A DNA stretch of 64,000 bases, taken from contig CASEAG010000016.1 of the NCBI GenBank assembly GCA_949285785.1, forward strand, positions 58,124 to 122,123, in the 5' to 3' direction. The notes under the pieces are model-generated. The model had not been told where the DNA came from. It was given only the letters and a program-made list of their open reading frames with translations, and did not search any database. The translations under genes and the position numbers were made by a program. This stretch comes from an uncultured Spirochaetales bacterium (GTDB taxonomy: Bacteria; Spirochaetota; Spirochaetia; Sphaerochaetales; Sphaerochaetaceae). Below are positions 16,173 to 25,823 of this stretch, one piece after another (position 1 is the stretch's first letter; every line of letters starts with the position of its first letter).

Positions 16173-19105
16173 CTGGTCATCTCCTCATGGATTCTTATCA
16201 CGGCCTGCTTTGCAAGTCCGTTGGCCTTTATCTCCAGGTCCTCGCTCGCCCTGTAATGGGAGAAGTGCCCGCTCTGGGCGACGAGCTCGAGGTCCTCAAG
16301 TCTGTCGAAGTCCAGCCGCCCCTGTCCGAAGACGGGGTTGACCGTCAGGTACAGACAGCCCAGGCTGGTCATGTTCTGGAAGAAGTGCGTACCCTGGCTT
16401 GGTTCGACCTGCATGTCCGGCAGTCCGGTCTCGACGATCACCCTTGCGTGCGAGATGTCTGACCAGGTGCATGGTATGCCGAGCCAGCGGTCCGTCGAAC
16501 CGAGGCGTCCCGCAACGATGAGGACATACTCCCTGTCCTCCAGCGAGGCGTTGAACCCGGCGAGCTCCGCGGCCATCGCGCTCATTTCGCTCGCCTTGAA
16601 CGTCTCGGGCCGTATGGCGACGATGTCGCGAATGCCCTCCACGATTCCGTTGCCCATCACCGAGGTCGAGTAGACTATCGAGGTGGCGGCCTCGTGCTCG
16701 TCCACCTCCACGTCGCTTTCCGTATAGGCGGATGCGATTGGCCTGATCTGGAGGATGGAGAAGTCGGGCTTCTTCTCGCCGCTGCGCTCCGTGTTGACGG
16801 CGATCTCGATCTCCACGGGGGTGTTCATGCTCCTCGAGCCGAGCTTGAGTATGCGGTCGATGACCTGGGCAAGGGGGAACATGTCGTACTTGAGCATACC
16901 GTTGAACGTTATGATCTTCTGCCCCTCGGCCGAAGACGATTCGCTGAGCGTATACGTCGTCATGTCGAGCGTCGAGGCTATGTGCTTCAGACTCCTGGGG
17001 TATTTCTCCGCCTCGCTCATCGGAAGGAGGACGAGGTTGTCGATGTTGCTCCTCGGGTCGAACTGCGTCTCCATGTCCAGGGCGTAGAAGCGGTCCTGGC
17101 CTGCGGCGTTTCCGTTGAGGTCGTCAGACGGCTTCTTCGGCTTGGCAGGGCAGAAGCGGAAGGCGGCGCCATCGTCCACCACGCTCTTGCCGAAGCCGAA
17201 CGAGACCATGGCCACGCCGTCCTCGCTCTTCTGGCCGCTGACAGGGTAGTAGTTCAGGCTCCTGGCGACGCCGGAGACGTTCGGGTAGTAGTATCTCCCG
17301 TGCCTCGAGCCCGTGACCTGCTGGAGGATGACAGCCATCTTCTCCTCCTCGACCATGTGCTCCGTCATCTTCAGGTATTCCCTCGCACGGGAGAAGAACA
17401 CGGATGCCCAGACCGTCCTTATCGCATCCGACAGCTCCCTGAGACGTTCCTCGTCGCTGCCTGCGTTTGTTATCATGCAGGTCTGGTATACGCCTGCGAA
17501 GGGTTCGCTGTGGCTGTCCTCGAGAAGCGAGGAGGAACGCACGGAGAGCGGCTGCACCACGACCTTAAGGAACTCCCTGAGACACTGCTCGAGGTATGGA
17601 GGGATGTCTTTTGAGAGGAACAGCTGGAGAATCCCGGCATCGTCCATGCGGGTCAATGACGAGATGTCGAATCCGTGCATCGATAGGAACTCGTCGTACA
17701 TCCGGGTCGACACGACGACGGTCTTGGGTATGGACAGATAGATGGAAGGGAACTCGGACTGCACCCCGGCCGCCATCATCTCGGCGGCGATGAAGGCCAG
17801 TCCGCGCCCCTTTCCTCCGAGGGAACCGGAGCCGATGCGGGAGAAGAACGACGTGTCGTCGTAGCTGTCGGGACTGAACTGTGCGATGGCACCTCTTGTC
17901 CTCTGGATGCGGTACTCCCTGATCGCATTGTACAGTCGGCTCCTGAGCTCCTCCGCATCTCCGTCGTCGCCGACGTTGATGCCCTCGATGATGGACGCCA
18001 GCTGGTACATGCTCTGCGCCCTTAGCCAGCGGGAGAAGTCGTTGCGCCTCGAGTGGTACAGCAGGCTCGCCGAGGGGATCGACCTTATGGCGTTCTGCAC
18101 CTCCTTCATGGTGCGTGCAGAGAGTATCGTCTCTCCGCTTGCCGGGTCGATGAAGTCGAAGGGGCCGAAGTTGTAGCAGCGTATGAAGTGGTTCTCGAGC
18201 GACGAGAGCAGGTTGGGGGAGTTCTTCCAAATGAAGTCGGCCTTCAACGCCGCGGCGTCCCCTGCGTTCGAGATGTCGGTGCTCTGTATGAGGATCGGCA
18301 GGTCGGGGTCGTCGTCCCTGAGCTGACGTGCGAGTCTCAGGCCCGAGCCCTCCCTCTGTCCTTCATAGGGGAAATTGACGTCGGTTATGATGCCCAGGAT
18401 GTTGCGTCTGTACTTCCTGTAGTATTCCAGGGCCTGCTCCCCGCTGCGGGCCAGGACGATCTTGGGTCTGCCTCTCATCCTCAGCGTCTTGCCCCATTCG
18501 TTGAGGGCCTCCAGGATGCTCAGCCTCGTCTGCTTGATCAGACTGGTGTACATCACGGGAAGGTACGAGGAGATGAAGTGTATCGAGTCCTCTATCAGGA
18601 CGATTACCTGGACATCGGCGACGGAGGTGTCGTGGTCCAGGTTGAGCGAGTCCTCTATGAGCTTGACCATGGCCAGGAACAGCGTCGCATCCCCCTGCCA
18701 GTAGAAGATCTGGTCGATGGCGTCGCCCGACTCCTCCTTGAGCGCCTTCATCCTCCTGTGGTCCGGAGAAGGGGCCAGGACGATCACCGGCATGTCCGCT
18801 CTGAGCGACTTGACCTTCCTGGCGAAGGCCTCCACCTTGCCCGAATGGAAATCTATCATGGTGATGACCAGGTCGAATGACAGCCGTCCGATGAGGTCCA
18901 TGGCCTCGTCCGTGCTGGAGGTGTGGGTTATCTTGGGCGGGGTGGACAGGCCCAGCTCCATGTACTCCTTGTACAGCTCCTCCTCGACGCGACCATCCTC
19001 CTCCAGCATGAACCTGTCGTAGTCGGAGCACACCAGCAGGACATTGTATATGTGCCTGAGCATCAGGGACGAGAACGGTATCCAGGTCTGGTCGAGGTTG
19101 TACAT
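16163..19105 (-). CDS. Two receiver-like domains fused to a PEP-synthase-type ATP-grasp domain
   Basis: The 980-residue protein begins with two receiver-like folds. The first spans about 19-150 (FDLVITMID near 78-85). The second spans about 165-300 (GIITDVNFP with Asp242, the likely phosphoacceptor). After a linker comes a pyruvate phosphate dikinase/PEP synthase N-terminal domain (GSLGGKGRGLAF near 427-438; VQPLSVRSSSLLED near 517-530). The swivelling phosphohistidine domain and PEP-binding barrel of true PEP synthases are not seen. It may be a signalling or phosphotransfer ATPase rather than a glycolytic enzyme. A TATCAT -10 ends 6 nt before the ATG. MLRHIY, 14 codons later, is an alternative start. 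Confidence 0.75.
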   Translation of the reverse strand: MYNLDQTWIPFSSLMLRHIYNVLLVCSDYDRFMLEEDGRVEEELYKEYMELGLSTPPKITHTSSTDEAMDLIGRLSFDLVITMIDFHSGKVEAFARKVKSLRADMPVIVLAPSPDHRRMKALKEESGDAIDQIFYWQGDATLFLAMVKLIEDSLNLDHDTSVADVQVIVLIEDSIHFISSYLPVMYTSLIKQTRLSILEALNEWGKTLRMRGRPKIVLARSGEQALEYYRKYRRNILGIITDVNFPYEGQREGSGLRLARQLRDDDPDLPILIQSTDISNAGDAAALKADFIWKNSPNLLSSLENHFIRCYNFGPFDFIDPASGETILSARTMKEVQNAIRSIPSASLLYHSRRNDFSRWLRAQSMYQLASIIEGINVGDDGDAEELRSRLYNAIREYRIQRTRGAIAQFSPDSYDDTSFFSRIGSGSLGGKGRGLAFIAAEMMAAGVQSEFPSIYLSIPKTVVVSTRMYDEFLSMHGFDISSLTRMDDAGILQLFLSKDIPPYLEQCLREFLKVVVQPLSVRSSSLLEDSHSEPFAGVYQTCMITNAGSDEERLRELSDAIRTVWASVFFSRAREYLKMTEHMVEEEKMAVILQQVTGSRHGRYYYPNVSGVARSLNYYPVSGQKSEDGVAMVSFGFGKSVVDDGAAFRFCPAKPKKPSDDLNGNAAGQDRFYALDMETQFDPRSNIDNLVLLPMSEAEKYPRSLKHIASTLDMTTYTLSESSSAEGQKIITFNGMLKYDMFPLAQVIDRILKLGSRSMNTPVEIEIAVNTERSGEKKPDFSILQIRPIASAYTESDVEVDEHEAATSIVYSTSVMGNGIVEGIRDIVAIRPETFKASEMSAMAAELAGFNASLEDREYVLIVAGRLGSTDRWLGIPCTWSDISHARVIVETGLPDMQVEPSQGTHFFQNMTSLGCLYLTVNPVFGQGRLDFDRLEDLELVAQSGHFSHYRASEDLEIKANGLAKQAVIRIHEEMTRWD

Positions 19106-19111
19106 GCCCCC

Positions 19112-19117
19112 ATGATA
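19112..19117 (-). promoter_or_regulatory. -10 element of the receiver/ATP-grasp gene, leaderless
   Basis: TATCAT on the minus strand is separated from the ATG at 19105 by 6 nt (GGGGGC). The G-run might act weakly as a ribosome site. The -35 is not obvious. Confidence 0.4.
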
Positions 19118-19627
19118 GCACAGACGGCGGTCCGGGATGCACTGGTGATGAAGGAGAATACTTGTTATCGGTCAGGGTATGCGCATATTGTCCAGAAGTC
19201 GGATTTGCTTGTCTGGAAGTACAGAATTCGATGCCAACTATGGAAATGGAAACATGGCCAAGTCCGGAAGTGTACAGATTGTTTCATTGGATGGAATGAT
19301 GTGTTCTGTCTATGAGGGGAACCATTCTCCTGTCGTTTTCCACCTTGCAATGTCTATGTAGAAGTGCACCCGGCCCCGTACTATCCTTGTGTGCTTTCTC
19401 TATGGACTGGGCGGAGTGGGCTCTCGGTCTGACATTGCGTTTTACATTGGTGAAATCTTTTGACGGGCGGGAGTTACCCGATGTGTCTTATTAAAAATCA
19501 CACAATCATATTTTTGTAAAGCAGTAAAAATGAAACATGCTTCCAGTGATATTCTTACAATTATCTGGGTTGTTGCAAATTATTTTCTATGTAATTTTCT
19601 AGAAAGAGAGAAAAATTATCAAAATTC
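19118..19627. other. Gene-free stretch, AT-rich in its right half
   Basis: No convincing gene is seen in about 500 bp. Short open frames here lack ribosome sites and any recognisable composition. From about 19490 the sequence becomes strongly AT-rich, unlike the surrounding GC-rich DNA. This is typical of an upstream activating region or the edge of an acquired island. It leads into the promoter of the BMP operon. Confidence 0.6.
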
Positions 19628-19630
19628 AGT

Positions 19631-19660
19631 TTGACAAATTGAAAAAACCATGTGAACAAT
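19631..19660 (+). promoter_or_regulatory. Putative promoter of the BMP/TrpA-like operon
   Basis: TTGACA (19631-19636), an 18-bp spacer and AACAAT (19655-19660) precede the gene by about 80 nt. The decamer AGTTTGACAA (19628-19637) is repeated exactly at the araC-type promoter (29692-29701). Confidence 0.5.
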
Positions 19661-19739
19661 GAATCAACCTGCTTATCAGAGTGGAAGAAAACAAGAAAAA
19701 CAACAAAAAGAGGAAAACGACAAAAAGGAGAAAGAAGAC

Positions 19740-20900
19740 ATGAAGAAATGGTTATTGATTTCAGTCACGCTTATTGCAACCATGACTTTCGCCTTTGCTG
19801 CAGGAGGTAGCGAGAGCACTGCGGCAAGTGCAGAAGCGAACCAGAATGCAAACAATGTCGCCATCATCCTCCAGCAGGGAGGTCTGGGTGACCAGGGTTA
19901 CAACGATGGTGCAAAGGTCGGCTTCGACATGATGGTCGAGAAATACGGTATCGACGGCGTTCTTGTAGAGGCTGCCGCCGTCGCCGAGGCTGATACCTTC
20001 ATCAGACAGCTGGCGAGTGAAGGCTATGGCCTGATAATCTGTCTCGACTGGACGATCATAGATTTCGTCAAGGCTGCTGCGCCGGATTATCCGAACACCA
20101 AGTTCGTCGTCCTCGGCAAGTCTCTTCCCGGTCCCGGTACGCTCGAGAATCTCATCGAACCTTACACCGCATTGCATGAGAGGGCCTTCCTGTGCGCAAT
20201 GGCTTCGATTCTCTTCGCCACAGACGGCAACGAGGTCATAGCCTCCAAGGCAAAACCCGGCTGTACGGTCGCGGTCATGGCTGCAGGCCAGTCGATCAAC
20301 AACGCAAGGACGGATTCCGCATATCAGCAGGCCATCCAGGAGTTCAATCCCGATGCAGTGTATATTTCCGATACGAGCGGACACAAGACGAACACGGCGC
20401 TGAACCAGACGATTGCGGAGAATCTGATCAGGAACCAGAACGTAGAGGTCATCTGGGCCAATATCGGAACAGGATCCCTGTCGGTCTATTCCGCCTGTGC
20501 TCTCAACGATGCATATGCAATCGGTGTCGATATCAATCAGGACGATCTCCAGCCTGGAACGATGATCACTTCCGGCCTGCACAACACGACATACATGGTC
20601 GTGGAGATGATCGAGGCATGGCAGGAGGGAACCCTCAATGGTCTGGACGAGTACTACTGGGGTCTTGAGACGGGAGTCGTCGGAATCACCGACATGTCCA
20701 CGATAGAGCAGTATGTCGAGAATCATGAGAACTTCGACCGCATCAAGGCGACGATCGATGAGTATGTCGAGAAGATCGAGAACGGGGATTTCATAGTCTA
20801 TAACTACTTCACAGAGAACCGTGTGATGTTTGACGACTGGCAGGCTGCACATCCAGGTGTCGACTATACCGAATGGGTAAAGGCAGGTCGCCCGGAATGA
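19740..20900 (+). CDS. BMP-family ABC transporter substrate-binding protein
   Basis: The 386-residue periplasmic protein starts with a signal peptide ending in AFAAGGSES, the spirochaete-style sequence without a lipobox Cys. The mature part is a basic membrane protein/PnrA-type binding protein (LGDQGYNDGAKVGFD near the start). Relatives bind purine nucleosides or other ribosides. The ATG at 19740 has AAAAGGAG upstream; the 27 extra codons of the longer frame are lysine/glutamate-rich and unlikely to be translated. It heads an operon with an ATPase and two permeases. An intercistronic hairpin follows. Confidence 0.88.
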   Translation: MKKWLLISVTLIATMTFAFAAGGSESTAASAEANQNANNVAIILQQGGLGDQGYNDGAKVGFDMMVEKYGIDGVLVEAAAVAEADTFIRQLASEGYGLIICLDWTIIDFVKAAAPDYPNTKFVVLGKSLPGPGTLENLIEPYTALHERAFLCAMASILFATDGNEVIASKAKPGCTVAVMAAGQSINNARTDSAYQQAIQEFNPDAVYISDTSGHKTNTALNQTIAENLIRNQNVEVIWANIGTGSLSVYSACALNDAYAIGVDINQDDLQPGTMITSGLHNTTYMVVEMIEAWQEGTLNGLDEYYWGLETGVVGITDMSTIEQYVENHENFDRIKATIDEYVEKIENGDFIVYNYFTENRVMFDDWQAAHPGVDYTEWVKAGRPE

Positions 20901-20924
20901 CGTTTGCAGAGGCCTGATACGGCT

Positions 20925-20956
20925 TCCGGCAGGGAGAATGAATTCTCCTTGCCGGA
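20925..20956 (+). other. Intercistronic stem-loop after the BMP gene
   Basis: A near-perfect 32-nt hairpin (TCCGGCAGGGAGAAT against ATTCTCCTTGCCGGA, with a 2-nt loop and one G-T pair) stands between the binding-protein and ATPase genes. It has no following T-tract. It probably protects the upstream mRNA from 3' decay so that more binding protein is made (inference). Confidence 0.75.
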
Positions 20957-20998
20957 GATTCTGCCGGGCAGGTCGGATTCAGGAGAGGATGTCGTCTA

Positions 20999-22561
20999 AT
21001 GTCAACAATCATCGAAACAAGGAATCTGACGAAGAAATACGGCGATTTCACCGCCAACAAGGATATCTGTCTCAAGGTTGAAGAGGGGGAGATCCGGGCG
21101 ATCATCGGCGAGAACGGTGCAGGCAAGAGCACTCTGATGAACATGCTCTACGGTACACTGAAGCCTACCAGCGGAGAAATCCTGTTCGATGGCAAACCGG
21201 TGACGTTCGATTCGTCGCTTGATGCCATCAAGTGCGGAATGGGCATGGTCCATCAGCATTTCAAGCTCTCACCGAGCCTCACCGTGTATGAGAACATCAT
21301 CCTGGGTCTCGAGATGAGCAGGGAGGTCAGCATCTTCGGAAAGAAGGTCACTCTTCCCGTTATCAACAACAAGAAGGAAAAAGAGGCTGTACGTCAGCTG
21401 ATACAGAGATACAACTTCAACCTTGACCCGGGAGCAAGAGTCAAGGATCTGTCGATCGGTGCCAAACAGCGCGTCGAGATACTCAAGATGCTCTATCGCG
21501 ATGTAAAGGTCCTGATTCTTGACGAACCTACCGCCGTTCTGATCCCGCAGGAAATCGAGGAGCTGATCGAGAAGATCGCGGAGCTCAAGAAGATGGGCAA
21601 GACCGTCATCATAATCACGCACAAGCTGAACGAGGTCAAACAGTGTGCCGATACCATTTCGGTCATGCGCAGAGGCCATCTCGTCGGGACGGTGAAGAAT
21701 GATGACAGCGCCACCCCGGAGACCCTTGCCAACATGATGGTTGGCCGTCCGGTCCAGCTGGTCGCGGCAAAGAGCCCCAAGCCGGTCGGCAAGGAGGTCA
21801 TTCTCGATGTAAGCCATCTGTCTGCAAAGGACTCCTATGGCAAGGCCGTAGTCAACGATGTCTCGTTCCAGATACATGACAACGAGGTCGTCGGAATCGC
21901 AGGAATCGAGGGTAACGGCCAGACAGAGCTCATGTATCTGCTGTCCGGACTCATGAAGAACAGCGGTGGAAGCGTGAAGGTGAAAGGCAAGGAGGTCCTT
22001 GGCATGTGGCCTGATGAGCTGCGTGCAGAAGGCATCGGAATCGTCCCCGAGGATAGATACCGTCAGGGTGTCTGCCTACCGCTTTCGGTGAGCTTCAACC
22101 TGATATCCGGATATCACGGAGACAAGCGGTTCTGCCACAGCGGCCTCATGGACTATGCCGAGATAAGAAAGAACAAGGAGAAGCTCGTGGAGGAGTATGA
22201 CATAAGGCTTTCCGACAGTGCGGACCCTCCCGTGGAGGCGCTTAGCGGTGGAAACGCACAGAAGGTCATCATAGCCAGGGAGTTCAGCCACGATCCCTCC
22301 GTCCTGCTCATGGCGCAGCCTACGAGGGGTATCGATGTGGGCGCCACCGAGTATATCCATGACGAGATCATCCGCTTCAGGGACAAGGGCAAGGCGATTC
22401 TGCTCATCTCCTCAGAGCTGACGGAGGTTAAGGGGCTTACCGACAGACTCCTTGTCATGTATGAAGGTGAGATCGTCGGAGAGTTCGTATCCGATGAGGT
22501 CTCCTTCGAGGAGCTTGGACTGTACATGTCGGGTGCCAAGCGTATGAAGAAGGATGCATGA
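20999..22561 (+). CDS. ABC transporter ATP-binding protein, tandem ATPase domains
   Basis: The 520-residue protein has two ABC ATPase domains, as in ribose and nucleoside importers. The first has GENGAGKST, an unusual signature LSIGAKQRVE and Walker B VLILDEP. The second has a degenerate Walker A (GIEGNGQTE), LSGGNAQKV and LMAQPTRGID. One active and one degenerate P-loop is normal for this subfamily. A GGAGAGGATG site precedes the ATG. It powers import with the two permeases downstream. Confidence 0.9.
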   Translation: MSTIIETRNLTKKYGDFTANKDICLKVEEGEIRAIIGENGAGKSTLMNMLYGTLKPTSGEILFDGKPVTFDSSLDAIKCGMGMVHQHFKLSPSLTVYENIILGLEMSREVSIFGKKVTLPVINNKKEKEAVRQLIQRYNFNLDPGARVKDLSIGAKQRVEILKMLYRDVKVLILDEPTAVLIPQEIEELIEKIAELKKMGKTVIIITHKLNEVKQCADTISVMRRGHLVGTVKNDDSATPETLANMMVGRPVQLVAAKSPKPVGKEVILDVSHLSAKDSYGKAVVNDVSFQIHDNEVVGIAGIEGNGQTELMYLLSGLMKNSGGSVKVKGKEVLGMWPDELRAEGIGIVPEDRYRQGVCLPLSVSFNLISGYHGDKRFCHSGLMDYAEIRKNKEKLVEEYDIRLSDSADPPVEALSGGNAQKVIIAREFSHDPSVLLMAQPTRGIDVGATEYIHDEIIRFRDKGKAILLISSELTEVKGLTDRLLVMYEGEIVGEFVSDEVSFEELGLYMSGAKRMKKDA

Positions 22562-22571
22562 GGAGAAGGGT

Positions 22572-23669
22572 ATGGATAGCAAGAAGAAATATGAAAACAT
22601 AAGTTCGACTATAAACGTGGTCATCCCGCTGTTCCTGGCCTTCCTCGTCGGTGCGTTCTTCGCGCTCATGGCCGGCTACAATCCGCTCGATGTCTATTTC
22701 CAGATCTTTGCGGAAGGCTTTGGAAGCTTTGGCGGAATAATGCAGTCCCTTGGATTCGCGACGCCGCTCATCATGACCGGAGTCGCCACGGCGTTCGCGT
22801 TCAAGTCCGGAATCTGGAACATCGGAGTCGAGGGGCAGCTGTATATCGGGGCCATGGCAACCGCCCTGATCGGAGGTGGCTACTTCGGAATCGCGGAGCT
22901 TAATCTGCCGTCATACGTGATAATCCCTCTGGCTTTGCTCTGCGGCGTGTTCTTCGGATCGTTGTATGCCTGTATCCCGGCGGCTATGAAGGCGTATCTG
23001 GGAATCAACGAGGTCGTCACGACGATCATGCTCAACTATGCAGCCACGTACTTCACGACCTATCTCGTCAAGTGCCACTTCCAGGGATCTGCGACATACG
23101 ATTCCACCGAGATGATCATGTCATCCGCCGTCATCCAGAAGTTCAACCCAAGCTACAGGGTGACCTGGGCCATATTCCTGGCCATAGCGATCATAGTCAT
23201 CATCTGGTTCATCCAGAGCAAGACGAAGTTCGGCTATGAGGTCAATGCGATCGGACGTCAGCTGGAGTTCTCCGAGGCTGCGGGAATGAGGGTCAAGAAG
23301 AAGATCTTCATCATGTTCCTCATCAGCGGCGCAATCGCCGGTCTTGCCGGCGGTACGGAGATGCTTGGTGTCAACAAGCAGTTCACGCCGGAGTTCAGCA
23401 CCAATCCAGGGCTTGGCTGGCAGGGCTACTACATCTGTGTGCTTTCACGTCAGAATCCGATCGCCATCCTGATCATAGCGATCGTGTTCGGAGCATTCAG
23501 ATATGGCAGCATCGCGTTGCAGTCCAAGATAGGACTCCCTCTTGATCTGCTGAACATCATCCAGGGTGTGCTGATTCTGTTCTTCTCGATCCAGTATCTG
23601 TCCCCGGCTTTCGTGAAAAAGGTCGCACAGAGAGGATCTGCAGACGCGGTCCAGACGGTCGAGGCATAA
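22572..23669 (+). CDS. ABC transporter permease, BMP/nucleoside type, subunit 1
   Basis: The 365-residue membrane protein belongs to the BPD_transp_2 group of permeases found with BMP-type binding proteins. It has about nine to ten helices, with LGINEVVTTIMLNYAATYF and GYEVNAIGRQLEFSEAAGM in the coupling region. The ATG at 22572 has AGGAGAAGG just upstream; an in-frame ATG at 22554 overlaps the ATPase stop and is less likely. It pairs with the next permease. Confidence 0.88.
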   Translation: MDSKKKYENISSTINVVIPLFLAFLVGAFFALMAGYNPLDVYFQIFAEGFGSFGGIMQSLGFATPLIMTGVATAFAFKSGIWNIGVEGQLYIGAMATALIGGGYFGIAELNLPSYVIIPLALLCGVFFGSLYACIPAAMKAYLGINEVVTTIMLNYAATYFTTYLVKCHFQGSATYDSTEMIMSSAVIQKFNPSYRVTWAIFLAIAIIVIIWFIQSKTKFGYEVNAIGRQLEFSEAAGMRVKKKIFIMFLISGAIAGLAGGTEMLGVNKQFTPEFSTNPGLGWQGYYICVLSRQNPIAILIIAIVFGAFRYGSIALQSKIGLPLDLLNIIQGVLILFFSIQYLSPAFVKKVAQRGSADAVQTVEA

Positions 23670-23681
23670 GGAGGTCATCTG

Positions 23682-24611
23682 ATGTACGATTTCATAGTCA
23701 GTCTTCTATATTACACAGTCCAGATGTCCACACCTCTGCTGCTATGCTGTATCGGTGGAGTGTTCGTCCAGAAAGCCGGAACGATGAACTTCGCACTTGA
23801 AGCAGGAATCAATGTCGGAGCCTTCTCCTCGATCGTGTTCACGGTCATCTCCGGAAGCATCTTCGCTGGAATCTGCTCATCATTCATCTGGTGTCTGGTT
23901 CTCAATGCGGTCTTCGGTCTGTTTGTGATCAAGCTCAAGGCGAATGCGACGATAGTAGGTCTTTCGCTGAACATGATAATCAGCGCGATTCCTCCGTTCC
24001 TGCTGTCCGTGTTCTTCCCCAGCAGAGGATTCCTCTCGGCATTGGACATCATCGATCTGGCCTCGATGAAGGTGGACGTCCCCATTCTCAGGAGCATCCC
24101 GTTCATCAGCGATATCTTCAACAACCAGACCAGGCTGACATACCTGACGTTCTTCATAATCATCTTCCTGACATTCGTCTTCTATAAGACGAAGTTCGGG
24201 GTCTACATCCAGGTGACTGGAGAGAACAAGGGTGCTGCGGAGGCGGTCGGAATCAACACGAACTTCCTCAAGTGGGTCGCTCTGGCAATATCCGCCTGTA
24301 CTTGTGCGATGGCCGGCATGAACCTCTCGGTCGAGCTGACGGGAATGTTCAATCTGAACATCGCTTCAGCCAGAGGCCTGATCTGTCTGTCTGCAATCAA
24401 CTGCGGAAAGAAGAGGCCCATCCAGGCTTGTCTGTTCGGGCTGCTGTTCGGATTCTCCAACGCACTTCAGGTCTGTCTATCGAAGTACGTCGATGTGAAC
24501 ACGACCGAGCTGTTCAAGGTGATTCCGTATATCACGATCATTATCGTCTTCCTGATCACGGAGATTCCCGTGAGCATGAAGAACACGATGAGAATCTTCA
24601 GAGAGGCATAA
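23682..24611 (+). CDS. ABC transporter permease, BMP/nucleoside type, subunit 2
   Basis: The 309-residue polytopic protein is the second permease (KAGTMNFALEAGINVGAFSS, then GENKGAAEAVGINTNFLKW in the coupling region). GGAGG lies 7 nt before the ATG, and 12 nt separate it from the first permease. Together with the binding protein and ATPase it completes the importer. Confidence 0.88.
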   Translation: MYDFIVSLLYYTVQMSTPLLLCCIGGVFVQKAGTMNFALEAGINVGAFSSIVFTVISGSIFAGICSSFIWCLVLNAVFGLFVIKLKANATIVGLSLNMIISAIPPFLLSVFFPSRGFLSALDIIDLASMKVDVPILRSIPFISDIFNNQTRLTYLTFFIIIFLTFVFYKTKFGVYIQVTGENKGAAEAVGINTNFLKWVALAISACTCAMAGMNLSVELTGMFNLNIASARGLICLSAINCGKKRPIQACLFGLLFGFSNALQVCLSKYVDVNTTELFKVIPYITIIIVFLITEIPVSMKNTMRIFREA

Positions 24612-24629
24612 GCAAGGAGAGAGAAAGGT

Positions 24630-25220
24630 ATGAAGATGGATAGGAAAACGGCACTGATCTGTGTCGATCTGCAGAAGAATCTTACTGTCGAGGGCGGTGG
24701 AAACTACTATCCCACCGCAACGGAGATGATCGACAGGGTCGCCCGCAGGATCAACGAGTTCCGCGACAGAGGGGTGCAGATAGTCTACATCTGGTCAATG
24801 CCCCATCTGTCCTCGGGACTGTGTTCCAATGGGCCGAAGCTGAATCCGGAGCTTGCAGGCCGGATGGTTCCTCATCCGGAGTGGGGGCGGGAGCTTGATG
24901 ACAGGCTCACCGTAAAGGAGGAGGACTGGATCATCCGCAAGTTCACCTACAGCGCGTTCTGGAACACGCCGCTTCTGGAGAAGCTCCAGCAGGCAGGTGT
25001 CGAGAATGTCCTGGTATGCGGCATCAAGACCAACGTCTGCTGCCGTCAGACGGCGATCGACTCCGTAAGCCACAACTTCAAGACGTTCATGGTCAGCGAC
25101 ATGACAAGTACGAACGACGAAAAGACGAAGGCGTTCCACCTTGATGAGATCAACAGGTACTTCGCGAAGGTCATCGACTCGCAGGAAGTCCTCAGAAGAC
25201 TTGACAATGGAGAGTTCTGA
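24630..25220 (+). CDS. Isochorismatase-like cysteine hydrolase, copy 1
   Basis: The 196-residue enzyme has the isochorismatase/nicotinamidase catalytic set: Asp13 in CVDLQKN, Lys104 in IIRKFTYSAF and the nucleophile Cys137 in GIKTNVCCRQTA. The family hydrolyses amides, carbamates and enol ethers such as nicotinamide, ureidoacrylate or isochorismate. The substrate here is unknown, but co-transcription with a nucleoside-type importer suggests a heterocycle or amide. GAGAAAGG precedes the ATG. It is a close paralogue of the next gene. Confidence 0.88.
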   Translation: MKMDRKTALICVDLQKNLTVEGGGNYYPTATEMIDRVARRINEFRDRGVQIVYIWSMPHLSSGLCSNGPKLNPELAGRMVPHPEWGRELDDRLTVKEEDWIIRKFTYSAFWNTPLLEKLQQAGVENVLVCGIKTNVCCRQTAIDSVSHNFKTFMVSDMTSTNDEKTKAFHLDEINRYFAKVIDSQEVLRRLDNGEF

Positions 25221-25223
25221 ATC

Positions 25224-25811
25224 ATGAAGGTTTACAAGACAGCATTGATAAGCGTCGATCTCCAGAAGGCTCTGACCATGCCAGGCGGAGACAACTATTA
25301 CCCGACTGCAGGAGAGATGATGGACAGGACCGTCGAGTGCATCGACCTGTTCAGGGAGAAGGGTGTACTCATCATCCATGTCTGGACGAAATACCACAAC
25401 TCCTCCGGTGTCACGGCATCGGCGAAGTCTGTCCTCCCTGAGCTTGACGGTAGAGTGATCAGGCATGACAAGAGCAGCCAGGACCTGGACGACCGGATCC
25501 ACATCATGGACGGGGATGTCATCCTCAGGAAGTTCTCGTACAGCGCGTTCCTCAACACACCTCTGATCGGAATTCTCCAGCAGGCGGGGGTGGAGAACGT
25601 TCTCGTGAGCGGCATCAAGACGAATGTCTGCTGTCGTCAGACGGCGATCGATTCCGTGAGCCACAACTTCAAGACGTTCATGATCAGCGACTTGACCAGC
25701 ACGAACAACGAGGAGATAAAGGCCTTCCACCTGAATGAGATCAACAGGTATTTCGCCAAGGTGATCGATTCTGCGGAAGTGATCAGAAGACTGGACAGCG
25801 GAGAGTTCTGA
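25224..25811 (+). CDS. Isochorismatase-like cysteine hydrolase, copy 2
   Basis: The 195-residue tandem duplicate of the previous gene starts 3 nt after its stop. The catalytic set is kept (Asp12, Lys103, Cys136). The C-terminal two thirds are nearly identical in sequence. The two copies differ around residues 50-90, which shapes the active-site mouth in this family. They may act as a heteromer or on two related substrates (inference). Confidence 0.87.
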   Translation: MKVYKTALISVDLQKALTMPGGDNYYPTAGEMMDRTVECIDLFREKGVLIIHVWTKYHNSSGVTASAKSVLPELDGRVIRHDKSSQDLDDRIHIMDGDVILRKFSYSAFLNTPLIGILQQAGVENVLVSGIKTNVCCRQTAIDSVSHNFKTFMISDLTSTNNEEIKAFHLNEINRYFAKVIDSAEVIRRLDSGEF

Positions 25812-25823
25812 GGAGTGGAGCAT

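Noticed and set aside
19165..19494. Three short open frames in the gap before the BMP operon
   Set aside because: No ribosome sites, no family resemblance and mutual overlap on both strands. Treated as non-coding.
19740..20900. Start at 19659 for the BMP protein
   Set aside because: The extra 27 residues are Lys/Glu-rich and would bury the signal peptide; the ATG at 19740 has a good ribosome site.
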